The position numbers and the translations under genes were made by a program. Of a DNA stretch of 32,420 nucleotides, positions 24,994 through 32,420 are shown one piece after another (positions within the stretch are counted from its first letter, which is position 1; every line of letters begins with the position of its first letter). The stretch covers positions 1 through 32,420 of the forward strand of contig JAGPFZ010000008.1 of the NCBI GenBank assembly GCA_018056245.1. The letters run 5' to 3'. The stretch comes from Bacteroidales bacterium (GTDB taxonomy: Bacteria > Bacteroidota > Bacteroidia > Bacteroidales > VadinHA17). The notes beneath the pieces are model-generated. The model saw only the letters and a program-made list of their open reading frames with translations, had not been told where the DNA came from and ran no database searches.

Positions 24994-25001
24994 CAAAGGT
25001 A
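24994..25001 (-). promoter_or_regulatory. -7 box of pfkA
   Basis: TACCTTTG on the minus strand fits TAnnTTTG, 21 bases before ATG 24972; the -33 region is AT-rich without a clear TTTG. It suggests pfkA-DUF362 is a separate unit from cmk-ispH and rules out the upstream TTG as start. Confidence 0.45.
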
Positions 25002-25033
25002 ATTCTTTTCATTATTTTATTTAATGGTAAAAC

Positions 25034-25915
25034 TTAAAAATTAAATGCATTAATTTTATCTTTTATATTATGTATGAGCCATTCAGGAGTTGAAGTAGCG
25101 CCGCATATACCCACGGATTTTTTGCCATCAAACCACTCTTTCCTGATTTCATCAGGTGATGAAACGAAATATGATTCAGGATTATTCTTTTTACATATCT
25201 CGAATAAAACTTTTCCATTTGAGCTTTCTTTGCCGCTCACGAAAATAATAATATCATGCCTGCTTGCAAATTTTTTTAGTGCAGGCTGTAAATTTCTTAC
25301 CTGATTGCAGATTGTATGATGTACAAAAAGATTCTTGTCGGGATCAGTTATGCCGTTTTCTTTAATTTTTTCCTTAATTCTCATAGCAAGATGATTATAG
25401 TCGGCATAGTTCATAGTTGTCTGTGAAAAGAGATGTATTTCTTTGGTGTAATCAATATTATCAAGATTAATTGTGCCATCGGTAAGAGTAGCTTTATTAC
25501 CTGTCTGACCCATTAATCCAAGAACCTCAGCATGGCCGGGTTTGCCGAATATAATCAGCTCTCCGCCTTTCTCCTCTAATTTTGTCCAGGTATTTCTGAT
25601 TTTCTCCTGAAGTTTCTTAACTATAGGGCATGTGGCATCAATTAAAGTAATATTATTTTCTACAGCAATTTTGTAAGTTTCCGGTGGCTCTCCATGAGCA
25701 CGTATAAGAACTTTGCAATTCTTCAGTTGCCTGAACTGCTCATAATTAATGGTTTGAAGTCCAAGCTTATGAAGTCTGTCAACCTCAAGATCGTTATGAA
25801 CGATTTGCCCGAGCGAGTATAGTTTTTCTCCCGAAAATAAAGCATCTTCAGCCATCCTGACAGCATTACGAACACCGAAACAAAAACCCGAGTTATTGTC
25901 AATGTCAATTTTCAC
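25034..25915 (-). CDS. ispH: 4-hydroxy-3-methylbut-2-enyl diphosphate reductase
   Basis: Last enzyme of the MEP isoprenoid pathway, reducing HMBPP to IPP and DMAPP with an Fe-S cluster. The three cluster cysteines are in GFCFGV (near residue 12), DATCP (near 96) and TICNQVR (near 203). Substrate residues are seen in IVHN, RAHGEPP and SGKESSNG. At 293 aa it is full length. Its start overlaps the end of cmk by 11 bases, so the two genes are translationally linked, an order common in Bacteroidota. Confidence 0.95.
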   Translation of the reverse strand: MKIDIDNNSGFCFGVRNAVRMAEDALFSGEKLYSLGQIVHNDLEVDRLHKLGLQTINYEQFRQLKNCKVLIRAHGEPPETYKIAVENNITLIDATCPIVKKLQEKIRNTWTKLEEKGGELIIFGKPGHAEVLGLMGQTGNKATLTDGTINLDNIDYTKEIHLFSQTTMNYADYNHLAMRIKEKIKENGITDPDKNLFVHHTICNQVRNLQPALKKFASRHDIIIFVSGKESSNGKVLFEICKKNNPESYFVSSPDEIRKEWFDGKKSVGICGATSTPEWLIHNIKDKINAFNF

Positions 25916-26600
25916 TTAATTTTTTCCTTATTATTTTGCGTACCCATTTCATTTGGTCTTCAAGGGTCATATTAGTATTGTCCAGTATTATTGCATCTTC
26001 GGCTTTGCGAAGGGGACTTATCGCCCTGTTTTCATCCATTAAATCTCTTTCAATGATATTTTTTTTAATTTCATCATAATCAACTGATTCCCCTTTTGCT
26101 CGCAATTCGTCGAACCTTCTTTGTGCCCTGACATCAACCGATGCCGTCATAAATATTTTGATATCGGCATCGGGAAATACAACTGTTCCAATGTCACGAC
26201 CGTCCATAACTATTCCTTTAGACGTACCAATTTGCTTTTGCAATTCCATCATCCTTTTCCGGACTTCAGGTATCTGGCTTATCAGACTTACATATTTCGA
26301 AACTTCAATATTTCTGATTTCCTGTTCAACGTTTTCCGAGTTGAGCCAGGTTTCATATTCACCTTTTTCACTGTTGTAAACAAAGTTAATATTAATATCC
26401 TTCAGTACATCTTTTACTCCATCTATATCAATTTCATTGTTTTTTATCAGTCCTTTTCTCATGCAGAAAAGTGTTACTGCTCTATACATTGCACCACTGT
26501 CAATATAGATATAATTAAGCTCCTTTGCGATTGCTTTTGCAAATGTGCTTTTCCCTGCTGAAGAATACCCGTCAATAGCAATAATTAGTTTTTTCATCAT
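25905..26600 (-). CDS. cmk: Cytidylate kinase
   Basis: Phosphorylates CMP and dCMP. The P-loop is DGYSSAGKST; the CMP-binding parts include IDSGAMYRAVT, the GIVMDGRDIGTVVFPDADIK segment and the ASVDVRAQRR lid. From ATG 26600 the protein is 231 aa, as usual (ATG 26597 is equally possible). A longer frame from 26669 exists, but its extra 23 residues come from the simple repeat at 26636-26677 and are not family-like. The 3' end overlaps ispH. Confidence 0.93.
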   Translation of the reverse strand: MMKKLIIAIDGYSSAGKSTFAKAIAKELNYIYIDSGAMYRAVTLFCMRKGLIKNNEIDIDGVKDVLKDININFVYNSEKGEYETWLNSENVEQEIRNIEVSKYVSLISQIPEVRKRMMELQKQIGTSKGIVMDGRDIGTVVFPDADIKIFMTASVDVRAQRRFDELRAKGESVDYDEIKKNIIERDLMDENRAISPLRKAEDAIILDNTNMTLEDQMKWVRKIIRKKLSEN

Positions 26601-26635
26601 TATCTTTAAATAGATAAAAATATTTTTTCTTCTTA

Positions 26636-26677
26636 CTTCAATCTTCCTTGTTCGATATTCGATATTCAATCTTCATC
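26636..26677. repeat. Short degenerate intergenic repeat between porQ and cmk
   Basis: On the plus strand TTCAATCTTCC and TTCAATCTTCA flank two copies of TTCGATAT/TCGATATTC. This ATTCGATATT-type patch is of a kind often seen between Bacteroidota genes. It fills most of the porQ-cmk gap. Confidence 0.45.
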
Positions 26678-26686
26678 CGTCATAGA

Positions 26687-27706
26687 TTAACGATTTTTTT
26701 TCAGGAACAATCCCGGTTTTATAACCAGTGTGAAATAATTTGATGCCTCTGCCAGATGGAAGGCAGCCCTTCCGAATTCGAAATTAAGGTATGTTGTATT
26801 TACGCCGAAGCCCCACGATAATCCGGTTGTTGAGATATTTGACTCAACCTGCAGTTCCTTCCGTCGCTGATAATTATAACCTGCTGAAAAATAAAAGTTT
26901 TTGTGAGGCATCAGTTCAACTCCTGCAATAAAATGTCTTAGAAGATTTTCAGCAAATTCAGATTTATTCTCCGGTTCTTTAGACGAATAATCGTGAGTCA
27001 GGTCAAATTTCTCAAGATGCCTTAGGGTTATTGAGAACCTTAGAGGAGCGTGTGCCAGATGATGAGAGAGACCTGCCTGAATTTCAAAAGGCAAACTCTC
27101 TCTATCTTCTCCTGTATAAGTCGTTATCTGAAATCCAGCATTCCTAATTACAACTCCGGCTGAGGTCAGGTTATTTAGTGAATGCCATGATGCACCAATA
27201 TCGAAAGCTATACCAAAAGAGGTATATTTTTCAAGATGCGATAGTACAGGGCTAAATGATATTCCGGCAGAAAAGAGTGGATTTATATCTCTTGACCATA
27301 TTACAGAGAGAGCATACTCAGCAGCAGTAAAACTTCCGGTAATATTTCCCGACTCGTCCGATTCTTTAAAAGTACCATAATTAAGATATGTAATTCCTGT
27401 GGCAAAGTTTCCTGCCCTGGGAAATGACATTGAATACATTGTCATTCCGTAATTAATTCCTGTTAAGTAATTTGAATAGTTCAAGGTCAGGTTTCCGTTC
27501 ATTTCAGCAGAAAGCAGGGAAGGATTGTTTGCCGCGAGATTGAGATCACCGTTCCTGAGCGAAACATTGGTTCCACCGATAGAAGCAACAAGGCCGGAAC
27601 GTGTAAGATTAAGAAATTCATATACATTATCGCCACCAGTCTGGGAGAAAACAGTGAATGAAAAAAATGCAAGCAGGAAAGCTATATTTAATATCCTCAA
27701 TGTCAC
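26687..27706 (-). CDS. porQ: Type IX secretion system protein PorQ
   Basis: Outer-membrane beta-barrel of the Bacteroidota type IX secretion system, which with PorU/PorZ/PorV attaches secreted proteins to the cell surface. A signal peptide (LRILNIAFLLAFFSFTVFSQ) is followed by the PorQ opening GGDNVYEFLNLTRSGLVASI and LNLAANNPSLLSAEM. Conserved LNYSNYLTGINYG, TYLNYGTFKESDESGN and a final strand near NYFTLVIKPG follow. The 339-aa length fits. The start read here is GTG 27706; TTG 27700 would also keep the signal peptide, and no ATG is available. It lies next to cmk-ispH. Confidence 0.9.
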   Translation of the reverse strand: MTLRILNIAFLLAFFSFTVFSQTGGDNVYEFLNLTRSGLVASIGGTNVSLRNGDLNLAANNPSLLSAEMNGNLTLNYSNYLTGINYGMTMYSMSFPRAGNFATGITYLNYGTFKESDESGNITGSFTAAEYALSVIWSRDINPLFSAGISFSPVLSHLEKYTSFGIAFDIGASWHSLNNLTSAGVVIRNAGFQITTYTGEDRESLPFEIQAGLSHHLAHAPLRFSITLRHLEKFDLTHDYSSKEPENKSEFAENLLRHFIAGVELMPHKNFYFSAGYNYQRRKELQVESNISTTGLSWGFGVNTTYLNFEFGRAAFHLAEASNYFTLVIKPGLFLKKNR

Positions 27707-27766
27707 AAAGTAAATATAATATTTAACGGAATAAAATGAAGTTTAATTATTTATAAAATCATGAAA

Positions 27767-28687
27767 TCAGCCAGATTTGTTTGTTAATATCATTGTATCC
27801 TCAGTTTTTTTAATATGTCTGTCAATTTGTGTTAGGGAGATGCCGCATATAATAACAATCATTCCGGCAATATTTTGAAGAGTTAGAGTGTTTCCCAGAA
27901 GAAAATATGAAAAAACTGCCGTTAATACCGGGGTAAAGTTTGAAAAAGGATTTACCCTTACCACCCCTATCTGTCTTACCGACCATGCAAAGAAGACGAA
28001 AGAGAAGCACGAAGCGAAAAGCGCAAGTTCCAGAATAGGAACAAATGATTTTAAGGTGTGTGGAGTGGAGAAAAAATATTTCATGTCTGTGAAAAGAAAT
28101 ATAGGGAAAAATAGTATTACGCCTATAATGTTTTGAATATTTACAATGAATACTGGATTGTATTTTCCAACAAGTCGCTCAAGCAAAATGTTATATCCAG
28201 TTGCAGAGAAGACTGCCAGACCAAGGAACAACAAGCCTTTAATATTAAATGTGAGGGCTCCGCCAGTATCTACTACAAAAACTACTATTCCAGCAAATGA
28301 AAGAATTATACCGGCATAGTTGATAATGCGCAGGCGTTGTTTGAAAAAGATCCATACAGCAATAGCAACAAAAACAGGGATCGTTGAAATTATTACTGAG
28401 CCCGTGGTGGGAGTAACATAAGTAAGTCCATTACTTTCGCCGATGAAGTATAAGAATGGCTCAAATATTGAAAGAATAAGAAAAAGTTTACGGTCTTCCC
28501 TTTTTATTGGAACGAATTCATGCCTGATTAAAAGAAATATTGTAAGGATGGCTACTGCACATAAAAGCCTTAGAAATATTATTGTAAGCGGCTTGAAGTT
28601 TTCATTGGCCATTTTGAACCAGATGTAGGAAAAAGACCAGAAAATCATAGTAAGAAAAATAGCGCCATATATTTTTAAATATTTCAT
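27767..28687 (-). CDS. EamA/DMT family transporter
   Basis: 306-aa inner-membrane protein with ten predicted helices in two EamA repeats of five: for example FWSFSYIWFKMANENFKPLT in the first, GLTYVTPTTGSVIISTIPVF at its end, and RQIGVVRVNPFSNFTPVLTA in the second. Such proteins export or import metabolites; the substrate is not predictable. Its stop is 60 bases upstream of porQ on the same strand, with no terminator between them, so co-transcription is possible. It diverges from etfB. Confidence 0.88.
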   Translation of the reverse strand: MKYLKIYGAIFLTMIFWSFSYIWFKMANENFKPLTIIFLRLLCAVAILTIFLLIRHEFVPIKREDRKLFLILSIFEPFLYFIGESNGLTYVTPTTGSVIISTIPVFVAIAVWIFFKQRLRIINYAGIILSFAGIVVFVVDTGGALTFNIKGLLFLGLAVFSATGYNILLERLVGKYNPVFIVNIQNIIGVILFFPIFLFTDMKYFFSTPHTLKSFVPILELALFASCFSFVFFAWSVRQIGVVRVNPFSNFTPVLTAVFSYFLLGNTLTLQNIAGMIVIICGISLTQIDRHIKKTEDTMILTNKSG

Positions 28688-28762
28688 TTTGGTTTAACTT
28701 TTCTTCGAAAATGAAGGAGTGTGAATTTATAGCATATTTTTAATATTTACGACTTTCCCATT

Positions 28763-28793
28763 TTTGGCAGTGAGTCATTAATTATTATATTTG
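28763..28793 (+). promoter_or_regulatory. Promoter of the etfBA operon
   Basis: TTTG at 28763-28766, 19 bases, then TATATTTG at 28786-28793: a textbook match to the Bacteroidota consensus TTTG-N19-TAnnTTTG. The etfB start is 44 bases downstream. Confidence 0.75.
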
Positions 28794-28837
28794 CCGCTTC
28801 TGATGGAATTAATTTTAATATCCGTTAATATTTAAAT

Positions 28838-29587
28838 ATGAAAATTCTGGTTTGTATTAGTAATGTTCCCGACACGACCACAAAGGTAAAATTTACTGCA
28901 GATAATAAAAGTCTCGACACAACCGGCATTCAATGGGTTATCAATCCGTGGGATGAACTTTCCCTCACGAGGGCTCTTGAGTTGAAAGATAATCCTGAAT
29001 GCGGGGTGAAAGCAGTAACTGTGGCTCATGTCGGTTTGTCGGCTTCCGAACCGACAATACGAAAAGCTCTTGCCATTGGGGCTGACGATGCTGTCAGGAT
29101 TAATGCCGAACCTTTTGATGCTTTTTATGTTGCTGCACAGATTGCGGAAGTTGTAAAAAAAGAACAGTTTGACATTATTATGTGCGGAATTGAATCGAGC
29201 GATTATAACGAATCGCTTGTTGGTGGAATGATTGCCGAATTCCTTGCTATACCTTCAGTTTCGGCAGTCTCATCACTTAATATCGAAGGGGGTAAACCAC
29301 TGATTATACGCGAAATAGATGGTGGTAAGGAAACGCTTTCAGTACCTATTCCATTTGTCGCTATAGTTCAGAAAGGTATTGCCAAAGAACCTAGAATTGC
29401 TTCAATGAGGGGTATAATGACAGCCAGAACAAAACAAATAAGGGTTTATGAACCTGTTCCGGTGGAGCCTCTTACAAGAGTTATTGCTTATGAAAAACCA
29501 GCCCCAAGGGCAGCATGTAAATTTATCAACCCCGATAACCCCGGCGAACTGATTACTCTTTTACAAAATGAGGCAAAAGTTATTTAA
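28838..29587 (+). CDS. etfB: Electron transfer flavoprotein subunit beta
   Basis: AMP/FAD-associated subunit of soluble ETF, 249 aa. It begins MKILVCISNVPDTTTKVKF and contains INPWDELSLTRALELKD, the GADDAVRIN strand, and the signature region CGIESSDYNESLVGGMIAEF. It partners with EtfA, which starts 20 bases downstream. The genes behind it encode a membrane Fe-S protein and an HdrB-like protein, so this ETF probably feeds electrons to a membrane quinone reductase rather than to a classical ETF:ubiquinone oxidoreductase. No Shine-Dalgarno. Confidence 0.94.
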   Translation: MKILVCISNVPDTTTKVKFTADNKSLDTTGIQWVINPWDELSLTRALELKDNPECGVKAVTVAHVGLSASEPTIRKALAIGADDAVRINAEPFDAFYVAAQIAEVVKKEQFDIIMCGIESSDYNESLVGGMIAEFLAIPSVSAVSSLNIEGGKPLIIREIDGGKETLSVPIPFVAIVQKGIAKEPRIASMRGIMTARTKQIRVYEPVPVEPLTRVIAYEKPAPRAACKFINPDNPGELITLLQNEAKVI

Positions 29588-29607
29588 GTAAAAATAAATT
29601 TTAAAAT

Positions 29608-30576
29608 ATGTCAGTACTTGTATTTACAGAAAACTGGGACGGCAAGTTTAAAAAACTCTCTTTTGAACTTGTTTCTTATGCCCGAGGAGTGGCAGATATG
29701 TTAAATACAGAAGCAATAGCTCTTTCCATAGGCCAGGTAGATGATGATGAGCTTATGAAACTTGGCGGCTACGGGGCGACGAGAATTATAGGTGTAAATA
29801 ATGAACTTTTAAAAAGCCTTGATAATCAGATATATACATCAATTATAGCAGATATCGCTCTAGAGCATGATCCGAATGTAATTGTCATGTCGCATAATAA
29901 CACAGGGAAAGCTGTTGCACCACGTTTATCTGTTAAGCTGAAAGCAGGAGTCGGGGCTGGCGTAAGTGGTTTGCCACTGTCTACCGATCCCTTTACAGTC
30001 AAAAAGAGAGCATTCTCCGGTAATGCGTATGCACACACTGTTATACATACCGGAATAAAAATACTTACCTTACTTCAGAATTCATACGGGATTAAGGAGA
30101 CAGGAAATAAAGCTTCTGTTGAAAGAATAGACTGGAACATTGAGCCGGATATGATTAAAACAAATATTATTGATACTCAGAAGCAGACAGGGAAGATACT
30201 TCTTACCGATGCCGAAATTGTTGTTTCGGGTGGCCGTGGAATGAAATCGCCCGATAACTGGGGACCAATAATCGAGCTAGCCGAGTTACTCGGGGGCGCA
30301 ACTGCCTGCTCACGGCCTGTTTCAGATGAGGGATGGAGACCGCATGAAGAACATACCGGACAGACAGGTAAAATAATTTCACCTAACCTTTATATAGCTG
30401 CTGGTATTTCTGGTGCTACACAACATCTTGCAGGCGTCAGTTCATCAAAATATATCGTCGCTATCAATATTGACAAGGATGCACCTATCTTCGAAGTTGC
30501 ACAATACGGAATAGTGGGCGACGCATTGAAAGTACTGCCGAAATTAGTTGAAGTAGTAAAAGAGATTAAGAAGTGA
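29608..30576 (+). CDS. etfA: Electron transfer flavoprotein subunit alpha
   Basis: FAD-binding subunit of ETF, 322 aa. The C-terminal FAD domain is clear: SGGRGMKSPDNWGPIIELAE, ACSRPVSDEGW, HTGQTGKIISPNLYIAAGIS, GATQHLAG and the NIDKDAPIF strand. The N-terminal half is the alpha-domain I (MSVLVFTENWDGKFKKLSFE). It overlaps the next gene by 4 bases (GTGA), implying coupled translation. No missing residues were noted. Confidence 0.94.
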   Translation: MSVLVFTENWDGKFKKLSFELVSYARGVADMLNTEAIALSIGQVDDDELMKLGGYGATRIIGVNNELLKSLDNQIYTSIIADIALEHDPNVIVMSHNNTGKAVAPRLSVKLKAGVGAGVSGLPLSTDPFTVKKRAFSGNAYAHTVIHTGIKILTLLQNSYGIKETGNKASVERIDWNIEPDMIKTNIIDTQKQTGKILLTDAEIVVSGGRGMKSPDNWGPIIELAELLGGATACSRPVSDEGWRPHEEHTGQTGKIISPNLYIAAGISGATQHLAGVSSSKYIVAINIDKDAPIFEVAQYGIVGDALKVLPKLVEVVKEIKK

Positions 30577-31892
30577 CTAAACAGATAGTTTTTGGAATAG
30601 CACTGCTGATTACATTTGCAGTATTTTTTTATACAATAAGCCGGATTATAAGTTTCTTCAAGCTTACTAAACCTGCACCACCTATCAGGAACTTTGGTAA
30701 AAGATTCGGTTTGATGATGAAGGTGGCATTCGGCCAGACAAAGATTTTCAGAAGACCAATTATAGGCTTCTTCCATTCCCTGGTCTTCTGGGGTTTTTGT
30801 ATTATCATTTTCGGAAGCATAGAAATGGTTTTTGACGGACTTACCGGAGCAGAGAAATTCTTTAAATTCCTTGGGCCGGTACATGATATTATAATGGCGC
30901 TGGGCGATATTTTTGCTTTACTGGTTCTTGTGTCAGTTGTGATTTTCCTGATTCGACGTCTTTTTATGAATATAAAGCGTTTTACAGGAATAGAGATGAA
31001 GAAAAAGTCGCACATTGATGCAATAATTTCGCTTTCTCTGATCCTTTTCCTGATGATTTCACTTCTTGCAATGAATACCGGATATGTAAATTATACGGCA
31101 CTTGAGGGAAAAAATCAATATGGCGTTTATCCTGTAAGTGAAATTATTGCAGGATTGATGCCCGGATGGGCACCGGAGTCATTTTATAGGCTTTATCAAA
31201 TATCGTGGTGGTTTCATATACTTACTATCTTCTTTTTTGCCAATTATCTGCCATACTCAAAGCATTTCCATGTTTTTATGGCTATACCCAATGTGTTTCT
31301 TTCGCGTCTCGAGCCACTAGGGAAAATTTATAATATGGAAAATGTAACCAGAGAAGTACGTCTTATGATGAATCCTGAAACCGCTTATTCCTCTGCACCT
31401 GCTGAAGCCCCTCCAGAAAGATTTGGTGTAAAAGATGTGGAAGATGTAACATGGAAGAACTATTTTGAATCGCTTTCCTGTACCGAATGTGGCAGATGTA
31501 CATCGGTTTGTCCTGCAAATATTACAGGGAAAAAACTATCGCCGCGAAAAATAATGATGAACCTGAGGGCAAGAATGAAGGAGAAAGGTCCGTTAATGAT
31601 TAAATATGGAAAGGATTATAATGATAATAAATCACTTGTGAGGGATTATATTACCGAAGAGGAATTGTGGGCATGCACAACCTGTAATGCATGTGCGCAG
31701 GAATGCCCCGTAAATATCAATCAACCTTCATTGATAATAGATATGCGCAGGTATCTTGTAATGGAGGAAGGTTCTGCTCCAGGAGAATTGAAGGCCATGT
31801 TCAACAATATTGAAAATAATGGGGCTCCATGGCAATATTCGGCGGAAGACCGTCTTAACTGGGCAAAAGGACTTGAGTTGAATATAAACTGA
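30573..31892 (+). CDS. Membrane-bound 4Fe-4S (HdrC/NarI-like) protein
   Basis: 439-aa protein with five hydrophobic helices in the first 245 residues (IVFGIALLITFAVFFYTISR; FFHSLVFWGFCIIIFGSIEM; two more near 105-170; then WWFHILTIFFFANYLPYSKH). His residues in the helices could bind haem, as in NarI-type subunits. Two 4Fe-4S motifs follow, CTECGRCTSVCP at 303-314 and CTTCNACAQECP at 368-379. The start is GTG 30573. It is probably the quinone-side module accepting electrons from EtfAB together with the HdrB-like gene downstream. Exact redox partner and donor are inferred from gene order. Confidence 0.88.
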   Translation: MTKQIVFGIALLITFAVFFYTISRIISFFKLTKPAPPIRNFGKRFGLMMKVAFGQTKIFRRPIIGFFHSLVFWGFCIIIFGSIEMVFDGLTGAEKFFKFLGPVHDIIMALGDIFALLVLVSVVIFLIRRLFMNIKRFTGIEMKKKSHIDAIISLSLILFLMISLLAMNTGYVNYTALEGKNQYGVYPVSEIIAGLMPGWAPESFYRLYQISWWFHILTIFFFANYLPYSKHFHVFMAIPNVFLSRLEPLGKIYNMENVTREVRLMMNPETAYSSAPAEAPPERFGVKDVEDVTWKNYFESLSCTECGRCTSVCPANITGKKLSPRKIMMNLRARMKEKGPLMIKYGKDYNDNKSLVRDYITEEELWACTTCNACAQECPVNINQPSLIIDMRRYLVMEEGSAPGELKAMFNNIENNGAPWQYSAEDRLNWAKGLELNIN

Positions 31893-31944
31893 TTTCAGGG
31901 TGGACGTTCTTTATCTTATTAATTCATAAACTTCAGAAAAGACA

Positions 31945-32076
31945 AAATATAAAAGGTTAAAGATAAAAGGTTCAAGACATTATGAAAAACAATAATAAAA
32001 ATCAACCTAACAGAAAAAGATTGAAAAAAGTTTACAATTGTCTGACTTTTATCTTTTTAATTTTATCTTTTATCTT
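31945..32076. repeat. AT-rich intergenic repeat with inverted halves
   Basis: The left part carries AAAAGGTTAAAGAT and AAAAGGTTCAAGAC in tandem (about 31951-31978). The right part (32045-32076) carries TTTTATCTTTTTAATT and TTTTATCTTTTATCTT, roughly the reverse complement. The gap between the two Fe-S protein genes (31893-32117) is mostly this. A CTGCAT/ATGCAG hairpin lies at 32077-32093. Confidence 0.4.
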
Positions 32077-32117
32077 CTGCATGAATAATGCAGGTTAAAG
32101 AAAGATAATAATATTAT

Positions 32118-32420
32118 ATGCAGACTATAAAAATAGAAATACCTGTGATGTCCGAACTCCATGCAAGAGGGGAACGGCCTGAATATCTTTTATGGATAGG
32201 CTGTGCAGGAGCTTTCGACGACAGATACAAAAAAGTGACTCGCGCATTCGTAAAAATTCTTGAATATCTGAGAGTTAGTTATGCTGTTCTTGGTACAGAA
32301 GAGACATGTACCGGCGATCCTGCCAGAAGAGCAGGAAATGAAATGCTTTTCCAGATGCAGGCTCTGCAGGTAATTGATACTCTATCAAAATATGACGTAA
32401 AAAAAATCATTACAATATGC
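32118..32420 (+). CDS. HdrB-like Fe-S oxidoreductase (cut by window end)
   Basis: First 101 codons of a gene starting at ATG 32118 and running off the window. The segments [40 protein letters not shown] and [12 protein letters not shown] match the first CCG domain of heterodisulfide reductase B-like subunits that work with EtfAB and a membrane 4Fe-4S protein. The last visible residue is Cys, consistent with the next CPHC-type segment. It would complete the ETF-linked membrane oxidoreductase. The rest of the protein is not visible. Confidence 0.85.
   Translation, partial: MQTIKIEIPVMSELHARGERPEYLLWIGCAGAFDDRYKKVTRAFVKILEYLRVSYAVLGTEETCTGDPARRAGNEMLFQMQALQVIDTLSKYDVKKIITIC

Noticed and set aside
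26601-26669. N-terminal extension of cytidylate kinase
   Set aside because: The extra 23 residues are encoded by a simple intergenic repeat and are not part of the family; ATG 26600 fits the P-loop position.
31982-32098. 38-codon frame with a hydrophobic segment (possible small membrane protein)
   Set aside because: The hydrophobic part is simply the translation of a TTTTATCTT repeat; not strong enough to list as a gene.
1-32420. CRISPR arrays, insertion sequences, integrases, rRNA
   Set aside because: No regularly spaced repeats, transposase or integrase motifs, or rRNA sequence were seen on either strand.

Overview
The window reads as a chromosomal segment of an AT-rich Bacteroidota genome, most likely Bacteroidales or a close relative. 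Three things support this. Promoters of the Bacteroidota type (TTTG, 18-19 bases, TAnnTTTG) precede several genes. A porQ gene of the type IX secretion system is present. Most genes lack Shine-Dalgarno sequences. The order of the core genes is also typical of the phylum. No strain or species can be named from the sequence alone.

Layout. Bases 1-6445 hold the 3' end of pnp, a deoxynucleoside kinase, a TPR lipoprotein, a convergent SpoU-type RNA methyltransferase and priA. Bases 6638-10954 carry a DUF6165/glycosyltransferase-9 pair, a GH92 mannosidase that stops just after its catalytic-acid motif, and a divergent DUF5009-like membrane protein. Bases 11052-15890 look accessory and partly decayed: tRNA-Pro(CGG) with a scrambled partial copy upstream, a DUF3089 hydrolase, a DUF262-HNH restriction-type gene interrupted by a nonsense codon, a scrap resembling a DNA methyltransferase, and a higB/higA-ImmA toxin-antitoxin pair with a palindrome over its promoter. 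Bases 16470-18242 encode an ABC exporter. Bases 18628-21922 form a self-contained operon (promoter, three genes, terminator) for a membrane-anchored NEW3/Ig-like protein, an ABC ATPase and an ABC-2 permease. Unlike their neighbours, all three genes have strong Shine-Dalgarno sequences. Bases 21933-28687 are a minus-strand run: EamA transporter, porQ, cmk, ispH, pfkA, a DUF362 ferredoxin-like protein and a cation diffusion facilitator. Bases 28763-32420 form an electron-transfer operon: etfB, etfA, a membrane 4Fe-4S protein and the start of an HdrB-like protein.

How they work together. The final cluster probably passes electrons from acyl-CoA or similar dehydrogenases through ETF to the quinone pool. 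The NEW3-ABC operon looks like an exporter with an extracytoplasmic Ig-like accessory protein; its substrate is unknown. The items most worth a second look are the NEW3-ABC operon with its unusual ribosome binding sites, the scrambled tRNA-Pro copy, altered helicase motifs V and VI in PriA, and the decaying defence genes at 12.7-15.9 kb.
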